Origin: Phorcus lineatus
Taxonomy: Eukaryota > Mollusca > Gastropoda > Trochida > Trochidae
Direction: 5' to 3'
Assembly (NCBI GenBank): GCA_921293015.1
Contig: OV121083.1
Coordinates: 31,116,908-31,180,907 of the forward strand
Length of the DNA stretch: 64,000 nt
This document shows, piece after piece, positions 1 to 11,899 of this stretch; positions within the stretch are counted from its first letter, which is position 1; every line of letters begins with the position of its first letter. The position numbers and the translations under genes were made by a program. The notes below the pieces were generated by a model that worked only from the letters and a program-made list of their open reading frames with translations, searched no databases and had not been told where the DNA came from.

Positions 1-16
1 TGGCAACGTCATTAAG

Positions 17-76
17 ACCCCATGATGATCACTGAATAGTGTGAAACCGGTCGGGGATTGAAATCATTTCCAGACT
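17..76. repeat. Interspersed repeat fragment, inverted copy near 62.7 kb
   Basis: About 60 bp here matches the reverse complement of 62662-62718. The shared core is ATGATGATCACT, a short variable stretch, then TGTGAAACCGGT. No coding content is visible. It is probably the end of an unclassified dispersed repeat. Confidence 0.5.
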
Positions 77-86
77 TTTGTTTTTT

Positions 87-99
87 ATCTATATATCTA

Positions 100-142
<43 letters not shown>

Positions 143-151
143 ATATATATA
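87..151. repeat. (ATCT)n microsatellite passing into (AT)n
   Basis: A tetranucleotide ATCT/TATC tract of about 60 bp ends in a short AT run. A small open frame across it is only the translation of the repeat. Confidence 0.95.
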
Positions 152-170
152 TTTGTCAATTTGCTACATT

Positions 171-830
171 CACTTGAAAAAAGTAGATCATTTGGAAAGG
201 TACCCAAATTCACTAGCATTGTTCAGGAAGTCGATCAAGTCACAGATAATCTTTCAAACCTCACGTTCGATAAAGGTAGCCATTTACCTTTGAAATCAAA
301 TAAACTTATTACAAACAAATGATAATGATTGCAAACAATTTTCCTTAACATTTTCCATGATGAAAATTCATCTTCTAAATCTCTTTTTATTCTGAATGAT
401 GCAATTTCCAAACTCTATATCATTTATTCAGTTCGTGTGTTTAATTCAATCCTTAAATAGTAAAATGATTTATACAATTTCTGCAATAAAATAATAATAA
501 ACAGGATTTGATTTATCATTTTAAAATCAAAGTCTACATTTGTTAAAAAATTGCAATGAAAAACGTTTTTAATTCTTTTTCAAAGGTCAAATTAAATTTC
601 ATGTCTTACAAAATAAATGTTTCAAACAAAATAAATGTTTTCAAAATGTTAAATGTAGAAATAACTATAGGTTAACTTAATCAAAAGCTTCTAAAGATGT
701 TCATAATATGGCGACTTTGACAAACAGAATAAAGGGACATAACTCTTGGTTAGTTAGGTAAGGTGCTAATTAGTCTGAAAGGCTGTAGAAAGGCCCCCTT
801 GGCGTGCGTTCTTTCCATAGAGGCGCTTTG
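171..830. repeat. Copy 1 of a 660-700-bp repeat, right part of TIR element T
   Basis: This segment is collinear with 53639-54345, with scattered substitutions and small indels. Both start at CACTTGAAAAAAG and run to the GTGCGTTCTTTCCA block. In the second copy the sequence continues into the terminal inverted repeat of the 47947-54478 element. Here homology stops at about 830, before the terminus. It is therefore a fragment of the same transposon family without its outer end. Confidence 0.85.
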
Positions 831-833
831 TAT

Positions 834-1525
834 GATTGTGTAGAATCTAGAAATTGATACAACCAAGTTTTGTGGATGTTAGATGATTTGAAACTGAAAT
901 CTTAGATACCGATCTTTGGAAGCTGCTGGTTACAAATTGTAGGTGTATTGACCTTTGGCTGGAACATCACTATACATGACAGTTGATGTTCTTTTTACAA
1001 TGTTTTGTGTTTTAAATGTGATTTTGACATCGTTTGGGACTTTCCAGTGTGCTTTGAAAAAGTTATGAGTTTTGATGACCGCAAAAAAACGTAATTAAGT
1101 AAATTGGTTAACTTTACCAAGTTTTTAGTTAACTTCAAACTTAACTTTTCCTCTCGTTTCTCTCTTATTTTGAATTTCTTATACTTGGCGGGATTTCATG
1201 TTTCCCAATTAAAACATGACCTCGAAATATGAAAGTAGAGGTTTTATATTAATCATAGCAACGGATCGTAAAAGATGTTCATACAAAGCACATTGGAATT
1301 AAAATATTTTCGTCTTAAACCTTATACCACTTCACTAATATATTTGCTTTGCTAGATCTAGGTCTACTTAGAATGCAACAAATATGAAATCATCCCAGTC
1401 TTATGTAATACATTCTAGTGAGACAGTTATTGGTCCTTAGCATTTTAAAAATTTTGGACCAAATTTAAACTTTGATGGAACATGACATTGTTTCAGAATA
1501 AATTTTATCGGAGTTTTGAAGTCCA
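834..1525. other. No recognised gene; region upstream of exon 1
   Basis: AT-rich sequence with no convincing ORF. It lies directly upstream of the signal-peptide exon, so any promoter of that gene should be in or near it. I see no clear TATA box or initiator that I would commit to. Confidence 0.4.
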
Positions 1526-1601
1526 ATGAAGATGAATACATGGTTAATACTACTGGTTGCTGTCATTAGGACTGAAGGATTCCTATTCCAGGAAAAGTCA
1601 G
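1526..1601 (+). CDS. Putative first coding exon: signal peptide of an Ig-superfamily protein
   Basis: Two in-frame ATGs (1526 and 1532) open a 25-codon segment: MKMNTW, then a hydrophobic core LILLVAV, then a polar region ending in QEKS. This has the layout of a secretory signal peptide. It ends at TCAG followed by GTAAGAGC, a strong splice donor, leaving one base (phase 1). Ig-domain exons characteristically use phase 1 junctions, and the next plausible + strand exon, an Ig domain at 24188-24451, begins in phase 1. Joining them gives an alanine codon. The link between the two exons is inferred. No transcript evidence is available here, and the exon is too short to assign a family by itself. 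Confidence 0.6.
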
Positions 1602-2215
1602 GTAAGAGCATTCATTTTTTTCTTTAATTAAGAATTAGAGTAGCCTCATGTGTTTTGCAATGAAGTACAGTTTTGCCCTGAACTATATGATAGTGAAAGC
1701 ACGAGCCCGAAGTCCGAGCGGTTTGACGGTAATAATAGTTCAGGGCAAAATTGTTACATATAAGAATTTTAAAAACATAATTGTTGTGTATAACTGAATA
1801 TTAAGGGCAAACGAGAATGGCACTTCAAAACAATTACACATCGTGAACAAACAATTGTTGCGTGGTATTTGGTATTTTCCGTGCCCACTAGTTTCTATGA
1901 GAAATAATTGGCAGTTTTCTTAACGTTTTCCTGTGGTTAACATTATTCAGCCTTATCTTTGAAAGCTTGATTTGTATTCTTTATATAGGTAGAATTGATG
2001 AGTTATCCAAAATTGACTGCCATCAAAATTTTAGTAGTTTCCTTTACTGATATGGTAAAATCCATCAATTTACCCCATGACCACAACTTTTGTTCAGCAC
2101 AGGAGCAAACTCCTTGGGAGTGGTGAGAGTTGGGCTTAACCATAGATATTCAAAAGTTTATTTCCAAAAGCTTTTTGGTATTTCTCGTATCCAGTTCGAT
2201 GGATTTTTGTAACAT
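1602..2215 (+). other. Intron sequence, nothing recognised
   Basis: Follows the GTAAGAGC donor. There are no ORFs or repeats that I can place. It begins the 22.6-kb candidate intron that holds all elements up to 24.19 kb. Confidence 0.4.
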
Positions 2216-2219
2216 TAAA

Positions 2220-2345
2220 TTTAATATAGTTTGTACACAAGATGTAACATTTTCTGAAGAAACAAGTTTAAGGTAATATTTTACCATGTTTTATTGTCTA
2301 TTGATATATAATGGAAAGCGTCCTAGTTCTCCATGTAGGTTGATA
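2220..2345 (-). pseudogene. LINE reverse-transcriptase C-terminal fragment
   Basis: On the - strand, residues LHGELGRFPLYINR at about 2295-2345 match a motif also seen in two other LINEs of this window, at 36.7 kb (LYGEFGRFPLYI) and 23.2 kb (VYGELDRFPVNI). In those it lies downstream of the RT palm domain. A stop follows almost at once, and sequence on both sides is too decayed to trace. Confidence 0.4.
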
Positions 2346-2723
2346 TTACTTGTAGTTTTTTCATTCCTAGAAGTTGTTTCAGCTATTCCCAGTGAAATGC
2401 TCTCAGTTTTTCCTGCTTTCAAATTTCCTAATATTCTCTTACCATATCTAAAGACTGGAGTAACAAAGTTGAAAAGCTCAACCGATGTTTGGATGTCCCA
2501 AGTTATTCTTTCTTAGTGCACTTGTTGTTGTTCTTGGGAACTTCCTTTGAACTGGAACAATCTATGATAAACACAACTGGAAATTATCTGCACACTTATA
2601 AATCAACAGTCCTTTTAAACTTAAGTCACTTAATAAAAATCTAGTGTCACTGAACATTAAAAATGTTCCTTGACACATGCAATTAAAAGTCAATTCAAGG
2701 AAATATTTAACATTATCGCCACT

Positions 2724-2945
2724 TCACATCCAGTCTCCATATTTCTGGGGAGGTTTCACTGTTTAACCAGACCGTGTTGTAGACTGGTTAGTGTCTGGCA
2801 TAGGATTACAGACATAATTATTTGCTGGAGATGAATAAGTTTGACAGTCTTGTTGAATAACATTATCTGGTGTCTGAGATTCATCAAAACGATGATTTCT
2901 TCTGACATCACCCGCTGGTGTCTTGATGTATTCTGGAGTATTCGA
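2724..2945 (-). pseudogene. Ty3/Gypsy polyprotein C-terminus fragment
   Basis: On the - strand this encodes a short tail with TPAGDVRRN followed by TRSG, a stop, then TVKPPQKYGDW. The pattern T-R-S-G-x-x-V-K-P-P-x-(K/R)-Y-G-D is the usual end of Gypsy integrase-type polyproteins, and the TPxGxxRRN part is the tail of the integrase C-terminal domain. One in-frame stop replaces the residue after TRSG. The matching upstream parts (RNase H, integrase zinc finger) are at 5030-5728 on the same strand, so a later insertion probably split one element. Confidence 0.6.
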
Positions 2946-3388
2946 CGATGTAAGAAAAAACGTAATTGTCAATTGTAATATCACATTAAGTTTTTATTTT
3001 ACTAACCTTGTTTGGTAAAGGATACATTTAACTATCACACACCATAATATGAAGTGTGTCCGCCATAATAAACTCTAATAATATCGTATCGGCAATGTTG
3101 TTGCCGATCGTCACATCCGGGGATTTGGTATGGGTTTTCGACGGTGGTATTCGGAGCTCGCAATCACTGGTATGGAACGCCGCACAGATCAAAAACTCAT
3201 TAAGCAAACCAGTTCTCGTTCTCAGCAATACTTTCAAGTTCATAAAATATGATAAAACAAGTCTTGAAACTAACTGTCAACGATGTTAGAACTATAATCA
3301 CTATTTAACACACAAAAAAGTCACAACTTGAAAAAATGAACAGCATTTTCAAGAACAGTTCTTATTTAAATGCAATTTTCAGTCACAT
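2946..3388. other. Unassigned sequence between Gypsy tail and transposase relic
   Basis: Two overlapping small open frames (3028-3243 - and 3056-3289 +) have no recognisable domain. This is probably non-coding flank of the pogo/Tigger element. Confidence 0.3.
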
Positions 3389-4390
3389 TTATTCCTCCTC
3401 GTTGTTCATGAGGCGTGGCTTCGGAAATGACAAAGCAGGGGCGACAGACGTGTCGGGAACCACTCCACTATGTAGGGGATATATCCCTGATTTTCTGAAT
3501 GAAGATAAGATGTTAGAAATCGTTATTGTGGAAGTGTAAACCCTGCAAACTAACTTGCAAACATCGTACCTGGTTATAACTTTACCGCAAGTCTGACGCA
3601 AGTGAGAATGACATGCTGAAATCCACCCGGATTCAAAGGGCCCGTAACACCCTACATCTAGAGGTTGTAGAAGATGACTTGTATGGGGAGGTAGTACAAA
3701 CAAGATGATATGGTTCTCTCTCGCCCATTACATCAGACTCAAGGAGACATGACTTTTGTGACCTTCATACATGACGAGTGCAGGGTTGTCATGAGAACGT
3801 TGTGGAATGAAGTTTACAAAGTGGTTCTTCTTATAGGTAGAGAAAATGTCTGTATTCGACCATCCACTCTGTGAGACAGCACCTTAGACGCCAGGTAGAG
3901 ATCCATCCAACAACTCATCCAACATACGCTTTCCTGGGAATACGAAAAAAGGCGGAATGGTATTACCAGAGGCACTCACGGCTCCGAGCATAGTGACAGT
4001 CTGAGATTTCCCGGTGGTTACTGCTTGTGGCTTGCAGTGTTTTCCAGCAACTATTCTGGGTGGAACATCATCTGTAGATAGGGTTTATCCATAAGATTGT
4101 GTTTCTCCATTATATTTGTTAACTCTCTGAAGTAGTTGTTAATGGCTTCCCTAGATGCACATCGTGCACGAACGGACTCCAACTTACGTGGCTTTTGTAG
4201 TTTCAGTTCAGGGTTCCGGTCGATAAAACTGTAGAGCCAAAACAAAGGATTTCCCTTAATCCTTGGTTAACAGCATAATCAGACGCAAGGTTTAGAGCCT
4301 CAATTCTTGTATAGCCATAAAAGATTTCACCCATAGTGATGATGTGCCTTGCTAAGAGGGCTTCCTGTTCTTGAGAGAACATTGGTTGAG
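3389..4390 (-). pseudogene. pogo/Tigger-type (DDE_1, CENP-B-like) transposase relic
   Basis: On the - strand, in order: remains of a DNA-binding region at about 4250-4390; a CENP-B-type helix-turn-helix segment (FWLYSFIDRNPEL, then CASREAINNYF) at 4051-4245; the DDE core at 3690-4050 with KSQTVTMLGAVSASG and NTIPPFFVFPG; and the C-terminal part with LPPHTSHLLQPLDVG at 3389-3703. The last motif is diagnostic for pogo/Tigger/jerky transposases. The usual DGHKSH catalytic motif reads EGHKSH here, so the acidic residue is Glu instead of Asp. At least two stops break the frame. The element sits between two Gypsy pieces on the same strand. Confidence 0.8.
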
Positions 4391-4880
4391 GTCCTCATTT
4401 TACAGTGTCAATGCTAACTTGCCCCCGGACTCTATCTTTCAATGTTGTGATAGGCACATTAAAATGTCCAGCGGCTTTTTGCATGGAAACATTATCTGTT
4501 ATTACCATATTGAATGCCTTATCAAGATTATCAGGGGAGTATTTTCTGTAACCACCTCTTACATTTTGAGAAGTCTACAAAACAAAGAAAAAATTGATGT
4601 CTCAAAGGAACTGTAAAAAAAATATGACTGGACAATTTCTGTACGTTTCATAGTGTTATGTAATAATCTGGACCTTACAGGCGTGCCATACTTGTCGCCC
4701 CGCACTGCGTGGGAGAGTTGTGATCATGTGACTTTCTATCTATAGATTAGCTGTCAGTAGCAGACGAATTGATCTGAATGATTTTTTGCTTCTTGTTTTT
4801 TTAAAATTGGCATTTGCTTCTAAAATGGTTTTAACGATCTCGAGTAATTATTATTGATAGTTATTTGCCTTTTATTGATC
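4391..4880. other. No recognised gene
   Basis: Probable 5' flank of the pogo/Tigger relic. It contains no ORF I can assign. Its right terminal inverted repeat, if preserved, should lie between here and about 5040, but I could not define it. Confidence 0.3.
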
Positions 4881-5728
4881 TTACCTTTCGGATTTCCATT
4901 GTTGGTAAAATTTATCGGGACGGCACCTGGACGTCTGCCCTACAAATGAAACCACTCGTGCTCTCCGATCGCATACGAAATCTCGCGTTATAGTGCGAGA
5001 AATGAAATCGTCGAAAACACTAGAACGTCGAAATCTGCTTGTGTTGGGATAGTAACTCCGAGCAGTCTGCGCCCTCGCTTGGACAGTGCTTGGAGCCGAC
5101 CATGTCTTCTCACCATCAAGCTTTATGCGAACTGGTTCACCTAGTGGTAGTGTTGGTAAACACTGCATGCCATGTCTGCGATTGTCGTGAGTCTCTGGCT
5201 CTGAGTATGGGTCTTCTTGGTTGCGAATCTGCTCCAATATTTCATCTCTGAGGTTTTCAGGAACGACGATTTTATGGCGAAATACTGACAGTTCTCCTCT
5301 AACTGTGTAAAACTGTTGTAACTTCAATGGTGTACTCTTACTGTACTCCGATCTGTTCTGGTGAACTGTATAGATGGTTGGATAGCCGGGTCATCATCTT
5401 CATTGTGTTGATTTTACTCATCCGAGATAGGTCTCTATGTAGATACCAACTCTAAATAGGTGTCGACCAATTCTCTTAATCTTGAGTCTTCATCCGAACA
5501 TTTCATTGGACTTCTTGATAGAGTGTCTGGGACAACAAAGTTTTACCCTGGTACATACTCTGCTCTGACTTGGAATCTTCTCAAACGCATTAACAGTCTC
5601 TGACATCTTATTGGCACTTTGTTGATATCATATAAGTTGATGAGTGGGACGAGAGGTTTGTGATCTGTTTGCAGTCCAGACCGTTTGATTTTTTGCAAGC
5701 TCATACACCAGCACCAGGCACTTGATAG
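4881..5728 (-). pseudogene. Ty3/Gypsy pol fragment: RNase H, integrase zinc region and C-terminus, core deleted
   Basis: On the - strand, 5728-5400 encodes the end of a Gypsy RNase H: SGLQTDHKPLVPLI, then RCQRLLMRLRRFQVRAEYVPG and DTLSRSP. The open frame 5327-4881 continues with an integrase N-terminal region (RGELSVFRHKIVVPENLRDE) and jumps directly to the basic C-terminal region (LPLGEPVRIKLDGEKTW). About 200 residues that should hold the DDE catalytic core and most of the zinc finger are absent. Several stops interrupt the RNase H part. After about 5040 the frame no longer looks like Gypsy, and the expected tail is found at 2724-2945. Confidence 0.75.
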
Positions 5729-6111
5729 CGTTCTTTTTTCTTTTTCTTTTTTATTACGGAGAGCATTTCCACCACGATTTCATACATAAAGCCCCTACAT
5801 GACCCACGTGGCTAGGGATCGGCGGTGTTGATCTTCTTTTTTTTCTTTCAAATAGCGAAAACATTTGATTTAATTTAAAATACATTTCCAAGTTAACAAT
5901 ATTTACAGAGAAAAACAAGGATAGGTGTTAGGAAAAGGGAAAGGGGTGTAATATTTATGAGGTAAGGATGATGAATGGGAGTGGAATGGGGAGGAGATTG
6001 TCTGTGACTGGATGTGTATGATATTATAAATGTTGCTTCAAAATCGACCATTTGTTGAAGAAGGGCCGTGAATAAATGTTTCTATTTCGTAAATGTGTAT
6101 CATATCTTTTA

Positions 6112-6886
6112 TCAAAACTGGGAAATATAAATGAATTTTTTGTTTTTGCACTTGTAAACATACATCTTGATAATGAAATATAAATGATTTAACAGAATAT
6201 TTTGATCGGAGTCTCCAAGTAAAATAACAGATTTTGATATCGCTAAATTCATTTTTGTTTTTTCTTTAAACCATGTCTGAAACTGTCTAATAAATTTCTG
6301 AGTTTTCCTACAATCATAAAAGAGATGCTCAAGTGTTTCAGGTTCCTCTGTACAAAAGAAGCAATTGCTACTGTCAAATATCCCTATCTTGTGTAGAAAT
6401 TTTTGTGTTGTTAGAATGCGATGCAGAATTTTGTATTGGAAATTTCGTGTCTTGCTATCAATACAGCTGTTATTAATATCATGAAAACATTTTGACATGA
6501 AGTCTGTAGAGATTGGGATTTCAAGTTTCAGAGCTCATTTGTACGATATATTTTCTAGCGTTGATTGTACCTTATTGCATAAAATTTGGTATATGAATTT
6601 GCTATCTCTTGAAGACATTAGTCTCTCTTATCTCTTGTTATCAGTAAATTTGTGTATTCTTTTGGAAGAGCTTTTTATAATTTGAAATAAAGTAAATATG
6701 TTCTCGTGAGCTTATACTTTTTTTGAGTGTCTTAAAATCAATCAAAATTCCTCTATCTGTATAGAGATCGTAGATACTTCTTACACCACTCTCATGCCAT
6801 TTGAGGAATTCTTTAAATTCGTTTAGTGTAATTAAATTCAAAATGGAAAGTTTTAAAAATTCATCAAATGGTTGTTGTTTTTTCAT
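6112..6886 (-). pseudogene. Tx1/L1-like LINE ORF2, C-terminal zf-RVT region
   Basis: Two open segments (6886-6641 and 6498-6112) in different frames. The second contains FQYKILHRILTT and then SNCFFCTEEPETLEHLFYDC, a C-x2-C-x8-H-x4-C arrangement typical of the zinc-binding domain at the C-terminus of L1/Tx1-type reverse transcriptases. The same arrangement occurs in the Tx1-like element at 43.6 kb. Confidence 0.75.
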
Positions 6887-7106
6887 TAACTATAAGACTG
6901 TAGCTAAATATTACATTTTTCCAAAATGTATTAGTTAATACCTTGCTTACACATTGTAACTGTTTTTTTCTCAAAGTTGAAAATAGCGGTATTTCCAATG
7001 GGCGGAGAATTTAATTTACTTATGATTGCCATATACCATCTGTTGATAGCAGTCGTTTTATCCATGTTAATTTCATATACTTATCAAACATTTCAATATT
7101 TATGAT

Positions 7107-8840
7107 TTAAAGTCCACCATTTTCATGTTCGTTCATAATCATTGTTCTCTTTATTCTGTCCCTTTTACCCGACCATATAAACTGATAAAATAAAGAGTTT
7201 GATTTTTTGTAGAAACTTTGGTCTGGACTTTGGAGAGAAATGAAACGATGTGAGAATAGTTGTAGGATTTGGGATTTAAGTATGGTGATTTTGCCTCTGA
7301 TAGTGAGAGATCTCCTTGCCCATGAGAAGATTATTTTTCTTGCTTTTTTTAATAGTTTATTAAAGTTAGTAAAAGTCATCTACTTCAAATTAGTATCAAA
7401 GATAATACCCAAGATTTAAAAAGGTTCTTTTGATCACTGCATAGGGATATGTGGACAGAGTTGTTCATTCCTATATTTTTTAGATCCTATCCATATTGCT
7501 CTTGTTTTCTCGCAATTTATCTTTAGTCCAGAGCAAACAGCGAATTTTTTAAGGACTGAGATTAATTCCGCGAGATTAGTTTCAGATCGACCAAGGGTGA
7601 AGTCTGCATCATCCACATATTGAAAAGTAGTGTGGGTTACGCCATTTATATCGATGCCTTTTATGTTTTTAATATTTTTAATTTGAGAGTAGTTCAGCGC
7701 ACAGGAGAAACAATTATGGCGACAAAGGGTCCCCCTGTCGACAACCTCTCCCAAGTGTGAAATATTCTGAAATGTAACCCGCATTGATGGTAGTACTACA
7801 AATATCTGATTGGAAATTTTTTACCCATTTTCGAAAGGAAGGGCTGAAGTTTAAGGACTCTAATGCTCTGTCTATGAAATCACATTCAATGGTATCGAAT
7901 GCTTTTTCAAAGTTGACCGTTACAAGAAGGCAGTGGATTTTATTACATTCACAGTAATCCAACAGATCGTACAGAATTCTCGTATTTTCTCCAATAAATT
8001 TACCTCTAAGAAAGCTGGTTTGAGTGGAACTTATTATATCAGGTAAAACTTGTTTCATTCTATATGCAATAGCACTCACAGCGATCTTATAGTCTATGTT
8101 GAAGAGACTTATGGGTCGCCAATTTTTCAGATAATGTCGATCACGTCGTTCTTTGGGGAAACATGTTATTAATCCCTGTCTTTGAAAATCTGATAGACTT
8201 TTATTCTCAAAAGCGTATTGGATTGATTTCCATAAAAATACACCTAAATCTTTCCAAAAGAATTTATAGAATTCAAAGTAAATCAGAACTATCATCAGAA
8301 CTAGGACTTTTCCCGTTTTTCATATGTTTTCAGGCTTTAAGACATTCATTAAGAGATATTTCACCTTCACAGATTTATCGCTTTTCTGAAGATAAGCTGG
8401 TATCAGATTCAACAAACATATTAAGATTATTTTCCCAATTTGCATCTTGTTTACTTGTGTATGAGCTTTGATAGAAGCGAACAGTTTCATGCATTATTTG
8501 ATTCTATCGGTCAATACTTTATAATTTCCATCGATTAATTCACACATATTTTTATATAGTTTCCTTTTTCCAAGTTAAGAAAATATTCAGTGTTGTTTTT
8601 CTCTCCTTTATCATACCATTTTGTTTTGCTTCTGAAAATTATACCCTTTATTTTGTTTGTCCTGATAGTCTCTAGCTCGGATTTCCTTTCTGTTGGGATA
8701 GAAAGTTCGACTTCATTTGAATTGCGACGGTTTGCTTCAAGATTGTTTATACTCTTTTCCAAATATTTTTCCCACGTTTCTCTTTCTTTTGTAATTTTAA
8801 TCCAATAAAAAATGGTTTCACTTCTAATTCTCATTTTAAG
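7107..8840 (-). pseudogene. Tx1/L1-like LINE ORF2, reverse transcriptase
   Basis: Four open segments in different frames: 8834-8535 (linker, ends WYDKGEKNNTEYFLNLEK), 8295-7714 (RT fingers and palm: NWRPISLFNIDYKI, VNFEKAFDTIECDFI, GCRQGDPLSP), 7784-7434 (QYVDDADF, the YxDD catalytic motif reading YVDD, at about 7606-7622) and 7379-7107 (RSLTIRGKITILKS, FIWSGKRDRIKR). The motif order is normal for the clade. At least three frameshifts make it non-functional. Confidence 0.85.
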
Positions 8841-8959
8841 AACTCAAAAAGGTTTTGATCATTTATTGAGAATTGTCTTGAGGTTACATTTCCGCTATCA
8901 TTAGAATTACAGCAATCGTTAATCGTGTCACTGATAGTTTAATTTATTAAATGTACATT

Positions 8960-9680
8960 TTTTGTATCATGTTAAAGAGAGTTATTAAACTTCCAGTAAC
9001 TTGGTCCTCTATCGATAGGTTGTAGAGAAAGTTCTAGGGATATGAATGAGTGGTCTGATTTATAGCCAATACCTATGGATGACGATTTAACCAAAGACAT
9101 GGCATCTTCAGAAATCAAGAAATAATCTATTCTGCTTTGTTTATAGGATTTGATTTGCGCCATGTATATAGCATTTTATCGGGGTTAAGTGTCCTCCCCG
9201 GACCAATCATAAAGTCTCTTTCAGATTCTGTAATGCTTTGTTTGCTAATGGATTATTTCTATGTTTATAATTATAGGTATCCTTAGTATATTCTTGTACT
9301 ATGTTCCAATCACCGACCATGCATGGAATACCAGGTAGATGTAACAGTATCTCGAGTAAAGATTTAAAGAAGTCAGGGGTGTCGGTATTCGGACCATAGA
9401 TATTCGTAATAGAGAATCAAATATTTTCAATCGTTATATCGAGAATTACATATCTACCGTTTTCATCGCTCTTTATATCGTGGACAGTACACTCGAAATT
9501 ATTTTTTATAAGAATTGCGACGCCTGAGCTATTGCTCTTACCATGAGCAAAAAAGGTAAGATAGTCCCATTCTGCGGTCCAAATAATTGAAATTTTTTTT
9601 TATCTTAGAAAGTTAGATATATCTCTTCGTTTAGTCTAGTCAGATTGGAGGCCGCTTGCATTCATTGATAAAATGATGAA
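8960..9680 (-). pseudogene. Tx1/L1-like LINE ORF2, AP-type endonuclease
   Basis: Read on the - strand: a start like NASGLQSD with KRRDISNFLR close after (about 9675-9605), then IIWTAEWDYLTF, GVAILIKNNF, ITNIYGPNTDTPDFF, VGDWNIV, and finally SRIDYFLISEDA and GYKSDHSFISLEL at 9110-9030. These are the expected blocks of an L1-type AP endonuclease. The block between the N-terminus and IWTAEWD, which should carry the QETH catalytic Glu, is missing, and three or more stops are present. Confidence 0.7.
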
Positions 9681-10176
9681 ATTAGTCATTATTCAGTGAC
9701 AAATAGTGTATAATCTTCATTTGTTCAAACAGTGTTAGTTTTTGGAGATAAAATAGCTCACAGACTCTGGGTGATGGCGGAGGAAGGAAAAGGGAATTAA
9801 GTGAATGATAATAAGAATTGGAACAGAATAAGAATAAAAAGGTTACTTGAAAGCCACCCAATTGCATTGCATAAGTGGCAAAATAAGAAATTACACAAAC
9901 GGAAAAAAACAAACTATCAGAATAAAATAATTAAAAAACTGAAATAACATATGTATCATAGCATATTTATGTGATTATATCACTATGTAGAAACACATAA
10001 ATCAAATCAGGGTATCCACGAAAATAACATTCCCTGACACTTCGTGCCACCTCGTGTGGTAATAGATTTTAACATAATAACCCATTAAATATTGCAGAGT
10101 GTCCGTTCTTTCTGCTACGGAATTTGAACAAAACAGATGAAAAGAAAATTAGTAAATGAATGCAATAGCGTCTAAG

Positions 10177-10735
10177 CCTTGATGACAGATTCCACTGTTT
10201 CGGTGGGGTAGAACTTGTACTTTCTACCATTTGTGCCCATTCCGTACACTCTGCCATTGAAGTACCGCGCATTTTCTATTTGTCCGTGCTTTTTCAGGCG
10301 GTTGATTAGCATGACATTGGCTTTGGTGACTTCATCTGCCAAACTGATGGATTAATTTTCTTTCAGTGTTTTCCTTGCCCTCAGCGTGTTTAGCTTTGCC
10401 TCTACAGTCCTTAGTTTGACTAAAACTGGCTTGGTAATGGTCTTGATGGCGTGGGCAATTCTGTGAATAGCAGCAATTACGTTTCTGTTCACTGATATTC
10501 CGACTTTATCTTTCATAGCGTCACAGAAACAGTTCATTAGGTTTTCGTCTGCTTCGGAGGCCATATCAAACACTTTAATGGTTAGTTTACGAGAAAATTG
10601 TTCGTTTTTATTTGCCAGTTTAAATGCCATATTTGCTTGAGAGGTCACGCTGTTGAGTTTAGCCTCGAAATCAGCAATTACGGTCGTTTTGATTCAATGA
10701 GTTTACAAAGTTCATCATTCTTTAATTGGAGAAGA
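10177..10735 (-). pseudogene. Tx1/L1-like LINE ORF1 remnant
   Basis: Open segment 10648-10352 has IHRIAHAIKTITKPVLVKLR, the basic RRM-type block of L1-like ORF1 proteins. After a stop and frame change it resumes with ENARYFNGRVYG and then GTNGRKYKF (about 10255-10205) and ends at about 10180. Similar FNGxVYG endings occur in Tx1 ORF1 proteins. It lies immediately 5' of the endonuclease of the same element. Confidence 0.65.
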
Positions 10736-10875
10736 AGGATATAGAGAGATTCTTTATTTCCTCCAGCAATAACCGAAGATTACAAAATTTACATTATACA
10801 TTATAAGGTAATATACATCAAGCATTAATATGTACAATATTTACAAGCATACATAAGTTCATGAGCACATATAAT

Positions 10876-11750
10876 TCATTCTATGTAGCAGTTCAGGAGA
10901 TACGTTTTTAGTTCATAAACATACAAAGAAAAGCGAATAAGAATACTTTCATACAATGATGACTCTAAAGAATGATAAAAGAGGTTTTGGGCTCCAAAGA
11001 GAAATAAAAGCATGTCTACTTCTTCTTGCATTTCAAACATAACATATTTTAACATCAAGTTTATCTATTAAGTATGTAAAAAAATTATTTCTTTGTTGTA
11101 TGAGATTTTCACAGTGAAGAAGTATATGAAAGTCATAGTCAAAGGTGTTGTTGTTACAAAGATATTTTGCCTCTTGACGATATTTTGACACATAATTGAA
11201 GTGAATAGTTATATTGAGGATATTTATAGGCTCATTGCCATAAAACATGGTAAGACAATTTGATATGAATCAATGTGTAAAAGGACATATTCAGGCGATA
11301 TAAAGATTGCGAACGCCAAAGTTGTTCTTCATAGTGATGTATAGTATTATTTACAATTCTTCTCCAAACTTGTTTTGGAGGGAAAACACCTTGAGCAATG
11401 TAATTTTCAACATAGTGATAAAGGTTGTATTTTTTAGATATTGATATGAGATCATCAGAAACGTTATTTGATTTTGTTTGAATTGTTATAGAAGCACACA
11501 ATATATGTTTTGCAAAATTATTACATTCGATGTTACACAGACGTCCAAGAAATACAAGTTTACATTTATCTATATATCCAATCAGTGACCACAGACCCAA
11601 ATTTGCAATGGTAGATATTGATGATGATCTTTTATCAAAACCTTGCACAAGTCTAGCAAAATACCTTTGCGTTTGTTCAAATAATTCTGCTTGTTGGCTT
11701 TTGATATTTGGTAATAATTCACAGCCATAGAGACTGGTTTTAAGAATCAT
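10876..11750 (-). pseudogene. CR1/Jockey-group LINE, C-terminal region
   Basis: Three open segments (11750-11232, 11248-11033, 11058-10876) carry a post-RT region starting LKTSLYGCELLPN, then QRYFARLVQGF and LGRLCNIE. This kind of sequence follows the RT thumb in CR1/L2-type ORF2 proteins. Short frame changes separate the pieces. Confidence 0.6.
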
Positions 11751-11899
11751 TCTGAGCCATATTTTGACACATGTAAATGGATGAAGGCCAGAATCATTCA
11801 GTCCAATAGACCGTAGCGAGTTGACGTTCTGTCTTGCGTTTTGACAATACTTTTCACTTCTGGTTTTTGTTGAAAGATTACTAGTGAAGAGAACACCTC

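Larger units (their letters stand above)
5729..10735 (-). mobile_element. Tx1/L1-like non-LTR retrotransposon, decayed
   Basis: The whole element is on the - strand. An A-rich 3' end (read as T-rich blocks at 5729-5750 and 5823-5840 on +) abuts the Gypsy fragment. In element order it has ORF1 (about 10735-10177), a 500-bp spacer, and ORF2 with endonuclease (9680-8960), reverse transcriptase (8840-7107) and zinc-binding C-terminus (6886-6112). All ORFs carry frameshifts or stops. Its 5' end directly abuts the 3' end of the next LINE, so it probably inserted there. Confidence 0.8.

Noticed and set aside
78..293. 71-codon open frame at the window start
   Set aside because: Mostly translation of the ATCT microsatellite.
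2286..2516. 76-codon + strand hydrophobic frame as a second signal-peptide exon
   Set aside because: The opposite strand carries LINE C-terminal motifs across the same bases, and no splice donor fits.
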